A stretch of 64,000 nt of DNA from an uncultured Pelagibacteraceae bacterium (GTDB lineage Bacteria; Pseudomonadota; Alphaproteobacteria; Pelagibacterales; Pelagibacteraceae), in contig CACJVT010000004.1 of NCBI GenBank assembly GCA_902596925.1, positions 1-64,000 of the forward strand, in the 5' to 3' direction. Within the stretch, counting starts at the first letter, position 1; every line of letters starts with the position of its first letter. Under the pieces are notes generated by a model, which did no database searches, was not told the origin of the DNA, and saw only the letters and a list, made by a program, of their open reading frames with translations. Below, piece by piece: positions 1 through 9,094 of this stretch. The translations under genes were made by a program, and so were the position numbers.

Positions 1-28
1 TTTTTTTTAGAAATATTAAAATAATTTA

Positions 29-145
29 ATGTCAAAAAGATACAGCGGGAAATCGTTCAAGGACTCTAGTCTTAATAAAAAACCAAAATTTACTCTAAAA
101 GAAAAAAGAAGATTAAAAAGAGAAAAGGCAAAAAAAACAAAATAA
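29..145 (+). CDS. Small lysine-rich hypothetical protein (38 aa)
   Basis: A short frame opens at ATG 29 and ends at TAA 143-145. The 38-residue product is very basic, with about 13 Lys and 5 Arg, and begins MSKRYSGKSF. It has no membrane segment or signal peptide. No Shine-Dalgarno sequence is visible upstream, and a weak hairpin followed by a T-run lies 20 bases downstream, which would suit a one-gene transcript. Its composition resembles small ribosome- or RNA-associated proteins, but I do not recognise a family. It could also be a chance frame in AT-rich DNA. Confidence 0.4.
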   Translation: MSKRYSGKSFKDSSLNKKPKFTLKEKRRLKREKAKKTK

Positions 146-166
146 CGACATTTTTTGATCAAAATC

Positions 167-187
167 CCAATATTTATTGGCTTTTTT
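167..187 (+). terminator. Weak intrinsic terminator before typA
   Basis: CCAAT (167-171) and ATTGG (176-180) form a 5-bp stem with a 4-base loop, followed directly by CTTTTTT. The stem is short and AT-rich, so it would be weak. Its place between the small basic ORF and typA suits a terminator for the first. Confidence 0.35.
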
Positions 188-230
188 AAAGTTTTCAAAA
201 AAAATTTTTAAGGTATAAGAGCCAGGATTT

Positions 231-2057
231 ATGAGCAAAGATATTAGAAACATCACCATAATCGCACACGTTGATCACGGAAAAACTACCCTAATTGACA
301 ATTTAATGAAGCAAAGCGGCTCATTTAGAGAAAATGAGGTTGTTGACGAAAGACTAATGGACTCAGGTGAGCTTGAGAAAGAAAGAGGAATAACAATTTT
401 AGCAAAACCTGCATCTATAAATTGGAAAGACTCTAGAATAAATATTATTGATACCCCAGGTCACCGAGATTTTGCAGCAGAAGTTGAAAGAGTTTTAAGC
501 ATGGCAGATGGTGCATTACTTTTAATAGATTCTGCTGAAGGAGTTATGCCTCAAACAAAATTCGTATTATCTAAAGCTTTAAAACAAGGCTTAAAACCGA
601 TTGTTGTAATAAATAAATTAGACAAATCAGATCAAAGAGCCAATGAAGTTTTAGATGAGACTTTTGATTTATTTGTAAGTTTAGATGCAAATGAAGATCA
701 ACTAGACTTTCCTGTTTTATACGCAAGTGGAAGATCCGGTTGGGCTGATAAAGAAATTGATGGTCCAAGAGAAAACTTAAATCCTTTATTAGATCAAATT
801 ATTGATCATGTAAAACCTGCTGAACTGGATAAAACAAAACCTTTTGCAATGCTGTCTACTCTTCTTTATGCAGACAATTTCTTAGGAAGAAGCTTAGTCG
901 GAAGAATTGCTCAAGGCACTGCAAAAGCTAATCAATCGATTAAAGCAATAAATCTAAAGGGTGAAAAAGTAGATGAAGGAAGACTTACTAAAATTTTTAG
1001 ATATGAGGGCACAAAAAAAGTACCAATCGAAATCGGTGAGGCGGGAGATATTGTAGTTGTCGCTGGTTTAGAAAAAGCAAATGTTGCTGACACAATTTGT
1101 GATCTTGATGTGAATGATCCTATCAAAGCTACTCCAATCGATCCACCAACAATGTCTATTACCATTACTGTAAACACATCTCCTCTTGCAGGAACTGAGG
1201 GTAAAAAACTTACAAGCACTCAAATAAGAGATAGGTTGCTTCAAGAAGCGCAGAATAATGTTGGAATTACTTTTACAGAAAATGAAGGAAACGATTCTTT
1301 TGTTGTAAGCGGTCGAGGTGAATTAATGTTAGAAATTTTACTCACTCAGATGAGAAGAGAAGGTTTTGAAATGACAGTTAGTCCCCCAAAAGTTCTCTAT
1401 AAAAAAGATGAAAATGGTAGCAAACTTGAGCCAATAGAAGAAATAACTATGGACCTAGATGAAGAACACTCATCAAAAATTATTGACTCCATGAATAGAA
1501 GAAAAGGCAAATTAATAGAATTAAAAGATACTGGTAAAAATAAAAAGAGATTAATCTTTCATGCGCCAACAAGAGGATTAATGGGATACACAAGCCGGTT
1601 TCTAACACTTACAAAAGGTAATGGCGTAATAAACAGAATTTTTCACGCGTATGGACCATTTGAGGGTGAAATGGAGGGTAGAAGAAATGGTGCACTTATT
1701 TCAATGGAACAAGGAAAAGCAGTTGCATTTGCAATATTTAATTTACAGGCTAGAGGAGAGATGTTTGTAACTCATAACGATCCTGTTTATCCAGGTATGA
1801 TTGTGGGATTATCTCCTAAACCTGGAGATATGATTATTAATGTTATGAAGGGCAAAAAATTAACTAACATGAGAACACAAGGTACAGATGAAAATGTCGT
1901 TCTAACACCAGTAAGAAAAATGTCCATCGCAGAGCAATTAAGCATGTTAAATACTGATGAGGCTTTAGAAATCACTCCGGACTCTTGTAGACTAAGAAAA
2001 GCCATTCTCGATCCGCATGAGAGAAAGAGAAGTGAAAAATCAGGCGCTGCAGCCTAA
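231..2057 (+). CDS. typA: Ribosome-associated GTPase TypA/BipA
   Basis: This 608-residue protein matches the usual TypA/BipA length of about 605-610. It is a translational GTPase related to EF-G that binds the 70S ribosome and is linked to ribosome assembly and stress or cold adaptation. The G domain shows G1 AHVDHGKT at residues 12-19, switch ERGIT at 51-55, G3 DTPGH at 74-78 and G4 NKLD at 128-131. The EF-G-like domains and the TypA-specific C-terminal domain follow; the stretch GLMGYTSRFLTLTKG, about three quarters along, is typical. The start ATG is preceded by a weak purine stretch. Its stop overlaps the end of the convergent YczE-like gene by 4 bases. Confidence 0.97.
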   Translation: MSKDIRNITIIAHVDHGKTTLIDNLMKQSGSFRENEVVDERLMDSGELEKERGITILAKPASINWKDSRINIIDTPGHRDFAAEVERVLSMADGALLLIDSAEGVMPQTKFVLSKALKQGLKPIVVINKLDKSDQRANEVLDETFDLFVSLDANEDQLDFPVLYASGRSGWADKEIDGPRENLNPLLDQIIDHVKPAELDKTKPFAMLSTLLYADNFLGRSLVGRIAQGTAKANQSIKAINLKGEKVDEGRLTKIFRYEGTKKVPIEIGEAGDIVVVAGLEKANVADTICDLDVNDPIKATPIDPPTMSITITVNTSPLAGTEGKKLTSTQIRDRLLQEAQNNVGITFTENEGNDSFVVSGRGELMLEILLTQMRREGFEMTVSPPKVLYKKDENGSKLEPIEEITMDLDEEHSSKIIDSMNRRKGKLIELKDTGKNKKRLIFHAPTRGLMGYTSRFLTLTKGNGVINRIFHAYGPFEGEMEGRRNGALISMEQGKAVAFAIFNLQARGEMFVTHNDPVYPGMIVGLSPKPGDMIINVMKGKKLTNMRTQGTDENVVLTPVRKMSIAEQLSMLNTDEALEITPDSCRLRKAILDPHERKRSEKSGAAA

Positions 2058-2701
2058 TCGAAAATTTTATCAACTAAATACAGGCCGAAGGCAACACAAG
2101 GACCAATTCCAAAAGCAAATAATAAAGTTCCTACTCCCACAGTTCCACCTAAGTACCATCCAATACTTACAACAGAAATTTCTAAGAATGCTCTTACGGC
2201 AGCAACTGGTAAATTTGTTTTTTTTTGGAGACCGATCATCAAACCATCTCTTGGTCCAGCTCCAAGATTAGATACTAGATAAATACCTCCACCAATCCCA
2301 ACTGTTATTACTGAAATTATTGCAAGAATTAATTGATAAAAGTAATTAGATGGGGTTGGAACAAATTTTATGCAAAGATCAATCATCATCGCAATAATGA
2401 TTGCATTAAGTATTGTTCCCATCCCTGGTTTTTGACCAAGCGGTATCCACAAAATTAAAACTGCAACACTTATCAAAAATGTTATTGTTCCTATACTCAA
2501 ATTGACATTTAAAGAAATACCTTGAGCTAAAACACTCCATGGAGAAGCACCAGTGAAAGAAACAATTAATAGACCTTCTCCAAGACCAAATAACATCAAG
2601 CCAAAACATAAAAAAAAGAATGTAGAGAATTTTGGTTTAAAATTATAAGGCTTATCTGAACTCCAATTGACCCTTGGTATTTTCTTAATTTTTAAAAACA
2701 T
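2054..2701 (-). CDS. YczE/YitT-type integral membrane protein
   Basis: A 215-residue protein with about five hydrophobic membrane segments after a basic, soluble N-terminus of roughly 25 residues. The motif pattern FGLGEGLLI...GASPWSVLAQG near residues 38-60 and SNLGAGPRDGLMIGL near 145-160 matches the predicted membrane protein family COG2364 (YczE). The two GA-P-(W/R)-(S/D) repeats suggest an internally duplicated transporter-like fold, but no substrate is established for the family. It is convergent with typA and divergent from the following exported protein. Confidence 0.75.
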   Translation of the reverse strand: MFLKIKKIPRVNWSSDKPYNFKPKFSTFFFLCFGLMLFGLGEGLLIVSFTGASPWSVLAQGISLNVNLSIGTITFLISVAVLILWIPLGQKPGMGTILNAIIIAMMIDLCIKFVPTPSNYFYQLILAIISVITVGIGGGIYLVSNLGAGPRDGLMIGLQKKTNLPVAAVRAFLEISVVSIGWYLGGTVGVGTLLFAFGIGPCVAFGLYLVDKIFD

Positions 2702-2750
2702 TTTAATAAGTTATTTCTATTGTTAATAAAGTCTATTAAACTAGTTTTAA

Positions 2751-3431
2751 ATGAAAAAAATTATAGTCATTTTATTTCTTTTTATTTATCCAGCAAATTC
2801 TATCGCTCATATTGGACATTACATTAAATACAACAAAATTGAGATGGAGATTTTTCGAAATGGTGAGCTTATTGGCTATAATCATTATTTTTTCAATAGA
2901 AATGGATCAGAAACTATTGTTACTAATCAAATTAAGTTTGTAGTTAAACTTTTGGGAGCAACAGTTTTCCAAGTTGAGGGTTATAGCGAGGAAAAATATT
3001 ACAAAGATCAATTAGTTTCTTATAATTCTAAAACTTTACAAAATGACAAAAAGAAGTTTGTTAATTTAATATTTGACCAAAAAAATAAAAAATTTGATAT
3101 CAAAGGCTCTTCATATAATGGAGAAGCTTCAGCTGATAACGTGATTGGAAATTGGTGGAATCACAAAATTTTACAAGCGAGATCTCAAATAAGTCCTATC
3201 TCAGGGAGTATTAAGGATCAAGTTGTAACTTTTTTAGGTAAAGAAAAAATAGATCTTTATGGAAAAGTTTATGATGTTGATCATTTTACACTGAAGTCTA
3301 AAGACATGAGTATACCGAAAGATAAAAGATTAGATTTTGACATTTGGTATGATCGTAAAAATTTAATGATATTAAAAGTGTCCTATTCAAGAATGGGTAA
3401 CTGGGAGTATAAATTAAAGAATTTTAATTAA
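2751..3431 (+). CDS. Exported DUF6134-like protein
   Basis: A 226-residue protein with an N-terminal signal peptide: a Lys-Lys start, a hydrophobic core at about residues 4-16, and likely cleavage near the NSIA site at about 19. The rest is beta-rich with many aromatic residues and contains the repeated idea of a phenotype-free periplasmic beta-sandwich (EMEIFRNGELIGYNHYFF near the start, LDFDIWYDRKNLMILKVSY near the end). This resembles the DUF6134 family found in marine Alphaproteobacteria, whose function is unknown. The assignment rests on memory of the family pattern. It stands alone on the plus strand and overlaps the end of the convergent oxidoreductase gene by 8 bases. Confidence 0.65.
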   Translation: MKKIIVILFLFIYPANSIAHIGHYIKYNKIEMEIFRNGELIGYNHYFFNRNGSETIVTNQIKFVVKLLGATVFQVEGYSEEKYYKDQLVSYNSKTLQNDKKKFVNLIFDQKNKKFDIKGSSYNGEASADNVIGNWWNHKILQARSQISPISGSIKDQVVTFLGKEKIDLYGKVYDVDHFTLKSKDMSIPKDKRLDFDIWYDRKNLMILKVSYSRMGNWEYKLKNFN

Positions 3432-4404
3432 TTTCTCTTGAGATTTTTCTAAATAAATCATGTGCACTTATCCATCCTGACTCTAATCTAGGTCCTACAA
3501 ACCAATCGGCACAAACACCCAATTTTTTCCTAGGATCCCAAAAACTCTTAATTTTAAATGGTCTCGAATTTGAAGAGTATCGCCAACCGTGATTAAGTGA
3601 ATAATAAATCTTTGTTTTTTTGATATTTGAGAGTTTAAAAAATTTATCGATCATAATTTGTGAATTTTCATTTTTGTTATTCTTATTTTTATTAATCTTT
3701 TTATTTGCCCATTTAAATGTACTTTGAAGAGTCCATAAATCATATTTTGATTTAAATCTTTTTTTTGAGTTTTCATTTCCTGCCCAGCCAAGAATTGGGT
3801 CTTCAAAAAGATAGCTACTATTTGAATTCTTACTTTTTTTTATTGCAATCATAGTAGTAATATTTGAATCCATTTTTATTGATTTTCTTAAAAAAGAGTT
3901 ATTAATAAATTTCTTAGAAAGTTTTTTTAATTGTGGAAAAGGACAAGTCAAAATTAAGTTTTTAAAGGATCTTAATTTTCCATCGTCAAATAACAAATAC
4001 CAGAGTTTATTTTTATAATAGATTTTTTTTAATTCACTGTGATAGTTGCAATTAATTTTCTTTAGTAAATGTTTGCTAATATCATTATTTCCATTTTTAC
4101 CAATTACTTTTAAATGTTTTTTATCCTCTTTTTTTTTTGAATTAAGAAAAACATGTTTGCCTCTCCATACTTTTAAAATTCTTTTTTTTATTAAATCTTT
4201 AGTAAATTTTTTAAATTCCTTAGTTTTTGGTGAAATATACTGAGTGCCATGATCAAAACCTGTTTTGCCTTTTATTCTTTTAAAAGATGCACGACCCCCA
4301 GGACCTCTTGCTTTATCGAACAAAATTACTGAATATTTTTTATTAAGAAGATTTGCAATTGTGGATCCAGATATTCCAGAACCAATTATACAAAATTCAC
4401 TCAT
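3424..4404 (-). CDS. FAD-dependent amine oxidase-like (renalase-type) oxidoreductase
   Basis: A 326-residue flavoprotein. The dinucleotide-binding motif GSGISG is at residues 8-13, an acidic residue (Asp30) ends the second strand, and GPGGR at 34-38 is the second FAD-binding motif of the renalase/COG3380 family. The C-terminus contains GVCADWFVGPRLESGW, the family's typical FAD-contacting end. The substrate is unknown; bacterial renalase-like enzymes oxidise reduced nicotinamide isomers, but that role is not shown here. The start codon overlaps the pmbA stop by 4 bases, so it is probably the last gene of a tldD-pmbA operon. Lys is very frequent, as in many proteins of this window. Confidence 0.8.
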   Translation of the reverse strand: MSEFCIIGSGISGSTIANLLNKKYSVILFDKARGPGGRASFKRIKGKTGFDHGTQYISPKTKEFKKFTKDLIKKRILKVWRGKHVFLNSKKKEDKKHLKVIGKNGNNDISKHLLKKINCNYHSELKKIYYKNKLWYLLFDDGKLRSFKNLILTCPFPQLKKLSKKFINNSFLRKSIKMDSNITTMIAIKKSKNSNSSYLFEDPILGWAGNENSKKRFKSKYDLWTLQSTFKWANKKINKNKNNKNENSQIMIDKFFKLSNIKKTKIYYSLNHGWRYSSNSRPFKIKSFWDPRKKLGVCADWFVGPRLESGWISAHDLFRKISREIN

Positions 4405-5717
4405 TTACCAGCAACAACCATTCCCTCTATTAACATGGTTGGTGAGTTAGTTGCATATTTGAACTCCAAATCATCTGCTAAGGTAATATTTTGAAACATG
4501 TCTTTAAAATTACCTGCTATAGTAATTTCATTTATTGGATATTTAAACTCACCATTTTCAATTAAAAACCCGGTTGCTCCAACTGAATAATCTCCGGTCA
4601 CAATATTACTTCCATGACCTATGGTTTCTGTAATATAAAGACTTTTTGAATTTGAATTAAGTAAATCTTTAAAACTAATATTTCCATTTTCAAAATAAAG
4701 ATTACTTGTTCCTCCACATCTTCCATTAGATTTAAGATTTAATTTTTTTCCATTGTAAGTATCAATCAGATAATGTTTCAAAATTCCTTGATCCACTAAT
4801 TTAAGTGTGTCGGTTTTTACCCCTTCACTATCAAAATTTCTTGAGCCTAATCCTTTGAGCATATCCGGTTTGTCAAATACATTAATTTTATCTGAGAATA
4901 TTTTTTGATTAACTTTATCCTTTAAAAAAGAAGTTCCTCTTGATATTGCTGACGAGGAAATAGCGCTTGCAAAAGTACTTAATACTCCCTTAGCTATTCT
5001 TTTATCAAAAATTATAGCAATTTTTTCGCTCCCAATTTTTTTTGGACTTAATTTTCTAATGGTTTGATTAGCAGCTAAATTTCCTAATTCATCTGCATCA
5101 TCTAGGTCTTTAAGAAAACATTTACTAGAATATTCATAATCTCTTTCCATGCTTTTTTCATCTTTTGCAACTGTTACACTTGATGCTGTAAATGAAGATG
5201 TTTTGTAACCATCACAAAAACCTTCGCTGTTAGCTAAAACAAAATTAGATTTATTTTGAGTAAAACTAGACTCAGTATTAACAATTTTTTTATCGTTGGA
5301 AGCTGCAGCCTCTAATTTTTTTAGATAATCTATTTTTTGATTATTTTCTATATGAGTTTCATCATAAAGATTTAGATCTTTAACTTCTTTTGCAAATAGA
5401 TCTCTGTCCGGTAAAGAATTAAATTCATCCTCAGGTGTATTTTTTGTTGTCTCAATACATTTTTCAATCAAAATATTTAAATTGTCATTAAGCAAATTAG
5501 AGGAGGATATTGATGATTTTTTTTTACCAATGTATGTCGTGATGCTTAGGCCTAGATCATCTGATCTATTAGACTCATCTAATTTTTTATTCCTAAAATT
5601 TACAGTTTCAGAAATCGAGTTCTTTACAATCACACTTGAGTCTGTTGCACCTAATTTCTTTGCTAAACCTAAACAATATGATGCTTTTGTCTCTAAAAAT
5701 TCTTGATCTTTAACCAT
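4401..5717 (-). CDS. pmbA: TldD/PmbA family metalloprotease subunit PmbA (TldE)
   Basis: A 438-residue protein of the PmbA/TldE family, the non-catalytic partner of TldD. TldD-TldE complexes cleave unfolded or modified peptides, for example in microcin maturation or degradation. The C-terminal half shows family patterns such as RNFDSEGVKT, NGRCGGTSNLYF and the near-terminal SPTMLIEGMVVAGK. It lacks the HExxxH zinc motif, as expected for this subunit. It sits directly after tldD with no gap (stop and start adjacent at 5717/5718), and both are transcribed on the minus strand. Confidence 0.93.
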   Translation of the reverse strand: MVKDQEFLETKASYCLGLAKKLGATDSSVIVKNSISETVNFRNKKLDESNRSDDLGLSITTYIGKKKSSISSSNLLNDNLNILIEKCIETTKNTPEDEFNSLPDRDLFAKEVKDLNLYDETHIENNQKIDYLKKLEAAASNDKKIVNTESSFTQNKSNFVLANSEGFCDGYKTSSFTASSVTVAKDEKSMERDYEYSSKCFLKDLDDADELGNLAANQTIRKLSPKKIGSEKIAIIFDKRIAKGVLSTFASAISSSAISRGTSFLKDKVNQKIFSDKINVFDKPDMLKGLGSRNFDSEGVKTDTLKLVDQGILKHYLIDTYNGKKLNLKSNGRCGGTSNLYFENGNISFKDLLNSNSKSLYITETIGHGSNIVTGDYSVGATGFLIENGEFKYPINEITIAGNFKDMFQNITLADDLEFKYATNSPTMLIEGMVVAGK

Positions 5718-7139
5718 TTAAAGTTTCGTACCACCCACAGTCATCTTATTTATTAATATAGATGGCTGCGCTACACCTACGGGGACACCCTGTCCAGCTT
5801 TACCACATGTTCCAATTCCAGGGTCCATCATCATATCATTACCTACCATAGAAACTTCTTTTAAAATTGAAGGACCATCTCCAATTAATGTTGCACCCTT
5901 AATTGGTGATCCAATTTTACCATTAACAATTTCATAAGCTTCAGTGCAATTAAATACAAATTTTCCAGAGGTAATATCAACTTGTCCACCACCAAAACTT
6001 ACCGCGAAAATACCTTTGTCGACTGCCTTAATCATTTCTTCTTGGGTTTGCTTACCACTTAGCATCATCGTATTTCTCATTCTTGGTAGAACTATATGTC
6101 TATAGTTTTCTCTTCTGCCACTACCAGTAGATCTTGTTTTCATCAAACGTGCATTGAGCCTGTCTTGCATAAAATTTTTTAAAATTCCATTTTCAATTAA
6201 AACAGTTTTTTCTGTTGGTGTTCCCTCATCGTCAATTGTAAGACTGCCTCTTCTATTATCAATGGTACCGTCGTCAATAATTGTAACTCCTTCACTTGCA
6301 ACTTTTTGGCCCATCAGATTATGAAATGCTGAAGTTTTCTTTCTATTGAAATCTCCCTCTAAACCATGACCAACAGCCTCATGAATTAATATTGCTGGCC
6401 ACCCAGGTCCGAGTACAACCTTCATCTCACCTGCTGGCGCGGGTTTACTCTCTAAATTTACTGATGCTATCCTTAAAGCTTCGTCACAAACACTTTTCCA
6501 ATTTTCATCTTTTAAATATGAGTCGTAAGATTGTCTTCCACCAACACCGTATACGCCTGTTTCTTTTCTGCCATCTTTCTCCACCATAACTGACACATTA
6601 AATCTTACTAAAGGACGGACATCTGACAAAGTCTCTCCACCAGATCTAATTATTTCTACAGACTTTTGCTCTCCCAAAAAATTAGCTGTAACTTGTTTAA
6701 CCTTATCACCTTTAGATCGTAAATAATCATTTACATCGTTCAATATTTTAATTTTTTCATTAAGAGATTTTTGCTCAATAGGATTAATATTGTCATAATA
6801 CTTTTTATTCGATTTAGGAATTTCATGATTGTAAGTACCTTTGACAGATTTTAAAGTTGACTTTAGATTTTCTGAAGATTGTTTTAAAGAGTTCTTAGAA
6901 ATCTCATTAGAATGAGAATAAGCGACTACTTCATCAGATATAGCTCTAAAACCAAATCCTAAATCTGAATTATAACTGGAATTTTTAATTTTGTTATCAT
7001 CTAATAATATCGATTCAGATTTTGAATTTTCCAGATACAATTCTCCATCATCACATTTTTGCAAAGTGTCAGAAATAATACTTTCAGCCTCTTTTCTAGA
7101 TACGTCAGATTTTTCAAAGAAATTACTCATATGAGACAT
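5718..7139 (-). CDS. tldD: Metalloprotease TldD
   Basis: A 473-residue TldD homologue, the catalytic subunit of the TldD/TldE protease. The zinc-binding motif HEAVGHGLEGD is at residues 253-263 and fits the HExxxH family signature. A C-terminal half with GSGRRENYRHIVLPRMRNT and the late GTCGKAGQGVPVGVAQP stretch is typical. Start at MSHMSN; a second ATG three codons in (7130) is equally possible. It is the first gene of the tldD-pmbA-oxidoreductase operon. No modified-peptide precursor or radical-SAM gene is near, so a housekeeping proteolysis role is more likely than dedicated RiPP processing. Confidence 0.95.
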   Translation of the reverse strand: MSHMSNFFEKSDVSRKEAESIISDTLQKCDDGELYLENSKSESILLDDNKIKNSSYNSDLGFGFRAISDEVVAYSHSNEISKNSLKQSSENLKSTLKSVKGTYNHEIPKSNKKYYDNINPIEQKSLNEKIKILNDVNDYLRSKGDKVKQVTANFLGEQKSVEIIRSGGETLSDVRPLVRFNVSVMVEKDGRKETGVYGVGGRQSYDSYLKDENWKSVCDEALRIASVNLESKPAPAGEMKVVLGPGWPAILIHEAVGHGLEGDFNRKKTSAFHNLMGQKVASEGVTIIDDGTIDNRRGSLTIDDEGTPTEKTVLIENGILKNFMQDRLNARLMKTRSTGSGRRENYRHIVLPRMRNTMMLSGKQTQEEMIKAVDKGIFAVSFGGGQVDITSGKFVFNCTEAYEIVNGKIGSPIKGATLIGDGPSILKEVSMVGNDMMMDPGIGTCGKAGQGVPVGVAQPSILINKMTVGGTKL

Positions 7140-7224
7140 TAAATAGATTGTTTCATAAAATTTTCAACTAGAGTATTTTACGCATGTACATATCTGAGAC
7201 AAATTAGTAATAAATTCAATTATT

Positions 7225-7581
7225 ATGAAAGTTTATTTTAATAACTCTTGTAAAATTTGTAAGGCCGAAATTGATCTTTATAAAAAAGAAAAAATAGACG
7301 AAATCGATTGGGTTGATATTACAGATAATGAGTTGGCTGAAAAAGAAACTTCTAAAGACAGTAAGCAACTTTTAAGAAGGCTTCATGTCAAAGATGGTGA
7401 GAAAGTTTTAGGAGGTGCAGAGGCATTTTTATTATTATGGAAAAAAATGCCCAAATATAAATTTCTCTATAAATTTTTTAAATTACCAATCATCTTTAAT
7501 ATATTTTCAGTTGCATATGAAATAGTAGCCTTTTTTCTTTACTTAAAAAATAAAAAGCAACTAAAAAAATCTAACTTGTGA
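7225..7581 (+). CDS. DCC-family thiol-disulfide oxidoreductase
   Basis: A 118-residue protein with a thioredoxin-like N-terminus carrying a CKIC active-site motif (Cys9, Cys12). The order - strand, Asn-Ser-Cys-x-x-Cys, acidic helix, then a LLRRLHV..DG..LGGAEAF segment - fits the DCC family (DUF393, YuxK-like) of predicted thiol oxidoreductases. The C-terminal 40 residues are hydrophobic and basic and may associate with the membrane. It overlaps the 3' end of the convergent small membrane protein gene by 11 bases. Redox partner unknown. Confidence 0.8.
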   Translation: MKVYFNNSCKICKAEIDLYKKEKIDEIDWVDITDNELAEKETSKDSKQLLRRLHVKDGEKVLGGAEAFLLLWKKMPKYKFLYKFFKLPIIFNIFSVAYEIVAFFLYLKNKKQLKKSNL

Positions 7582-7864
7582 AAAATAATAAAAATTTACT
7601 TAATAAAGACATGGAGGATACAAACATTACTAAGACTATTGAGTACATTAGTAATATAATTTTATTTTTTTTTCTTCTTAATCTAACAAAATCCTTATCA
7701 TCCAAATCAGAAATATCTCTCTCACCGACTACTGGATAATCATAAGTAAATCGCCACGTGCTTTCACCAAGTCTTGGGTCTAAATTATTATAATATGTGA
7801 TCCACGCAATGATGTATCTGAAAATTAAATATAAAATTATTAAAAAGGCAGATCCTAAAATCAT
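7571..7864 (-). CDS. Small two-helix membrane protein, unknown function
   Basis: A 97-residue protein with one hydrophobic segment at about residues 2-22 and another at about 68-95. The two are joined by a charged central loop with the sequence DPRLGESTWRFTYDYPVVGE and then ISDLDDKDF. I do not recognise the family. Its minus-strand neighbours are the lysine-rich coiled-coil gene 30 bases upstream and nothing downstream, so it may be the last gene of a transcript starting at the cfa-like or aldolase gene. Confidence 0.6.
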   Translation of the reverse strand: MILGSAFLIILYLIFRYIIAWITYYNNLDPRLGESTWRFTYDYPVVGERDISDLDDKDFVRLRRKKNKIILLMYSIVLVMFVSSMSLLSKFLLFFTS

Positions 7865-7894
7865 ATAAGATAATATCTAATTAAATATAAATGT

Positions 7895-9094
7895 TTAATT
7901 ATTATTTTTGGCTCTTTTCCTTGCAATGAGCTGTGTTAAAGAGTCTACCATGGTGTCTGAAGCTTTAAAGATGTCCACATTTCTAAACTCATGGGAAAGA
8001 TTTTTTTCAGGGTTTGTTTTATCCTCAATGACAATTCCTTCATCTGGAGAATTATTTTTGATATAAATTAATAATAACCACTCATCATCTGATGACTCGT
8101 CCCATTTAATAAAAACCTCTCCAGTTTCAAATCGTCTATCTATGCATCGAAAAATAGACATGTCTCGGGTAATATGTCTTTTATTGAGTTGAAATACTAA
8201 ACTACTTGCGCTTCTATAAAAGCTCTCAAGTGCAAATTCAACTTTTTGTCTTGCTAATGTATATTCTTTTTCTTTTTCTAATAAGGTTTCTCTATCTTCG
8301 TCACCTTGAAGTTTAACACCTAGCGCCTCAACTCTTTCTTTGATTTTTTGATCTCTGAGTAATCTGTATTTTTCTTTAAGTTTGTCGATTCTCTCTTGTA
8401 GCCCAGAATAATCTTCTCTTTTTTCTTTTAGAGAAATTTTCTCAAGCTTTTCTAATTCTTTAACTTCTCTTATTCTGAATTTTTCAATTTGTTTATCTAA
8501 TCTTAATTGTTTTAAAAATTGTTTTTGCTTTTCTGCTTGTTCAATTCTTAAGAGCGCTTGTTCTTTTCTTAAAAATAATTTTATGTCTTTCGTTCTTTGT
8601 TTTTCTAATCTTTCCTCTTCTTTTAACGTTTGCTCCCTCAGCTTTAATCTTAAATTTTCCTCCTCTTTTTTCTTCTCTGCTTCTTCGATTTTTTCTTTTC
8701 TTTCTCTTTCAATTTTTTCTATTTTTATTCTTCTTTTTTCAAAGGTTTTTAACACCTTGTAATTAGAAATTGTCTCTGAAATCTTGTCAAAAAAACTCTG
8801 AATGCTCTTTTCCAAACCAAAATTAAATTTGAAATTAAATTGAGGTTTGAGAGATAATTGAAATTTAACTAATTTCAAGACTAGGCTATCTTTCTGTTTT
8901 TTTTTTATTTTTGGCTGGTAATTTATTTTTTTGAGTTTTTTAGACTTATTTTTTTTCTTTTTTTTAATAAACTTGTTTTTTCTTTGTTTTTTAGAGCTTT
9001 TTCTAATTTCATTTATTTTTCTTTTAGCTCTGTTTACTTTATTTTTCTTTTTACTTTTTGACTTTTTTTTTGATTTTTTTTGTTTTTTTTTCAT
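7895..9094 (-). CDS. Lysine-rich coiled-coil protein, unknown function
   Basis: A 399-residue protein in three parts. Residues 1-75 are extremely basic, dominated by Lys runs. Residues about 110-290 are rich in Lys, Glu, Leu, Arg and Gln with heptad-like spacing and almost no Gly or Pro, which predicts a long coiled coil. The last 110 residues look globular, with aromatic residues and patterns such as FRCIDRRFETGEVFIKWDES. There is no signal peptide, so it is probably cytoplasmic; the tail could bind nucleic acid or acidic surfaces, but this is inference. No ribosome-binding site is visible and the start codon lies in a perfect 7-bp hairpin (9092-9109). I do not recognise a family. Confidence 0.8.
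   Translation of the reverse strand: MKKKQKKSKKKSKSKKKNKVNRAKRKINEIRKSSKKQRKNKFIKKKKKNKSKKLKKINYQPKIKKKQKDSLVLKLVKFQLSLKPQFNFKFNFGLEKSIQSFFDKISETISNYKVLKTFEKRRIKIEKIERERKEKIEEAEKKKEEENLRLKLREQTLKEEERLEKQRTKDIKLFLRKEQALLRIEQAEKQKQFLKQLRLDKQIEKFRIREVKELEKLEKISLKEKREDYSGLQERIDKLKEKYRLLRDQKIKERVEALGVKLQGDEDRETLLEKEKEYTLARQKVEFALESFYRSASSLVFQLNKRHITRDMSIFRCIDRRFETGEVFIKWDESSDDEWLLLIYIKNNSPDEGIVIEDKTNPEKNLSHEFRNVDIFKASDTMVDSLTQLIARKRAKNNN

Noticed and set aside
932..1219. Minus-strand frame within typA
   Set aside because: Antisense shadow of an invariant gene; no independent start signals.
2017..2271. Plus-strand frame overlapping the end of typA and the YczE-like gene
   Set aside because: Overlaps two well supported genes; composition (Gln/Leu-rich) is unlike its neighbours.
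8938..9094. Possible DNA repeat or low-complexity element in the lysine-rich gene
   Set aside because: The A/T runs are explained by Lys codons in an open frame; there is no regular repeat unit.
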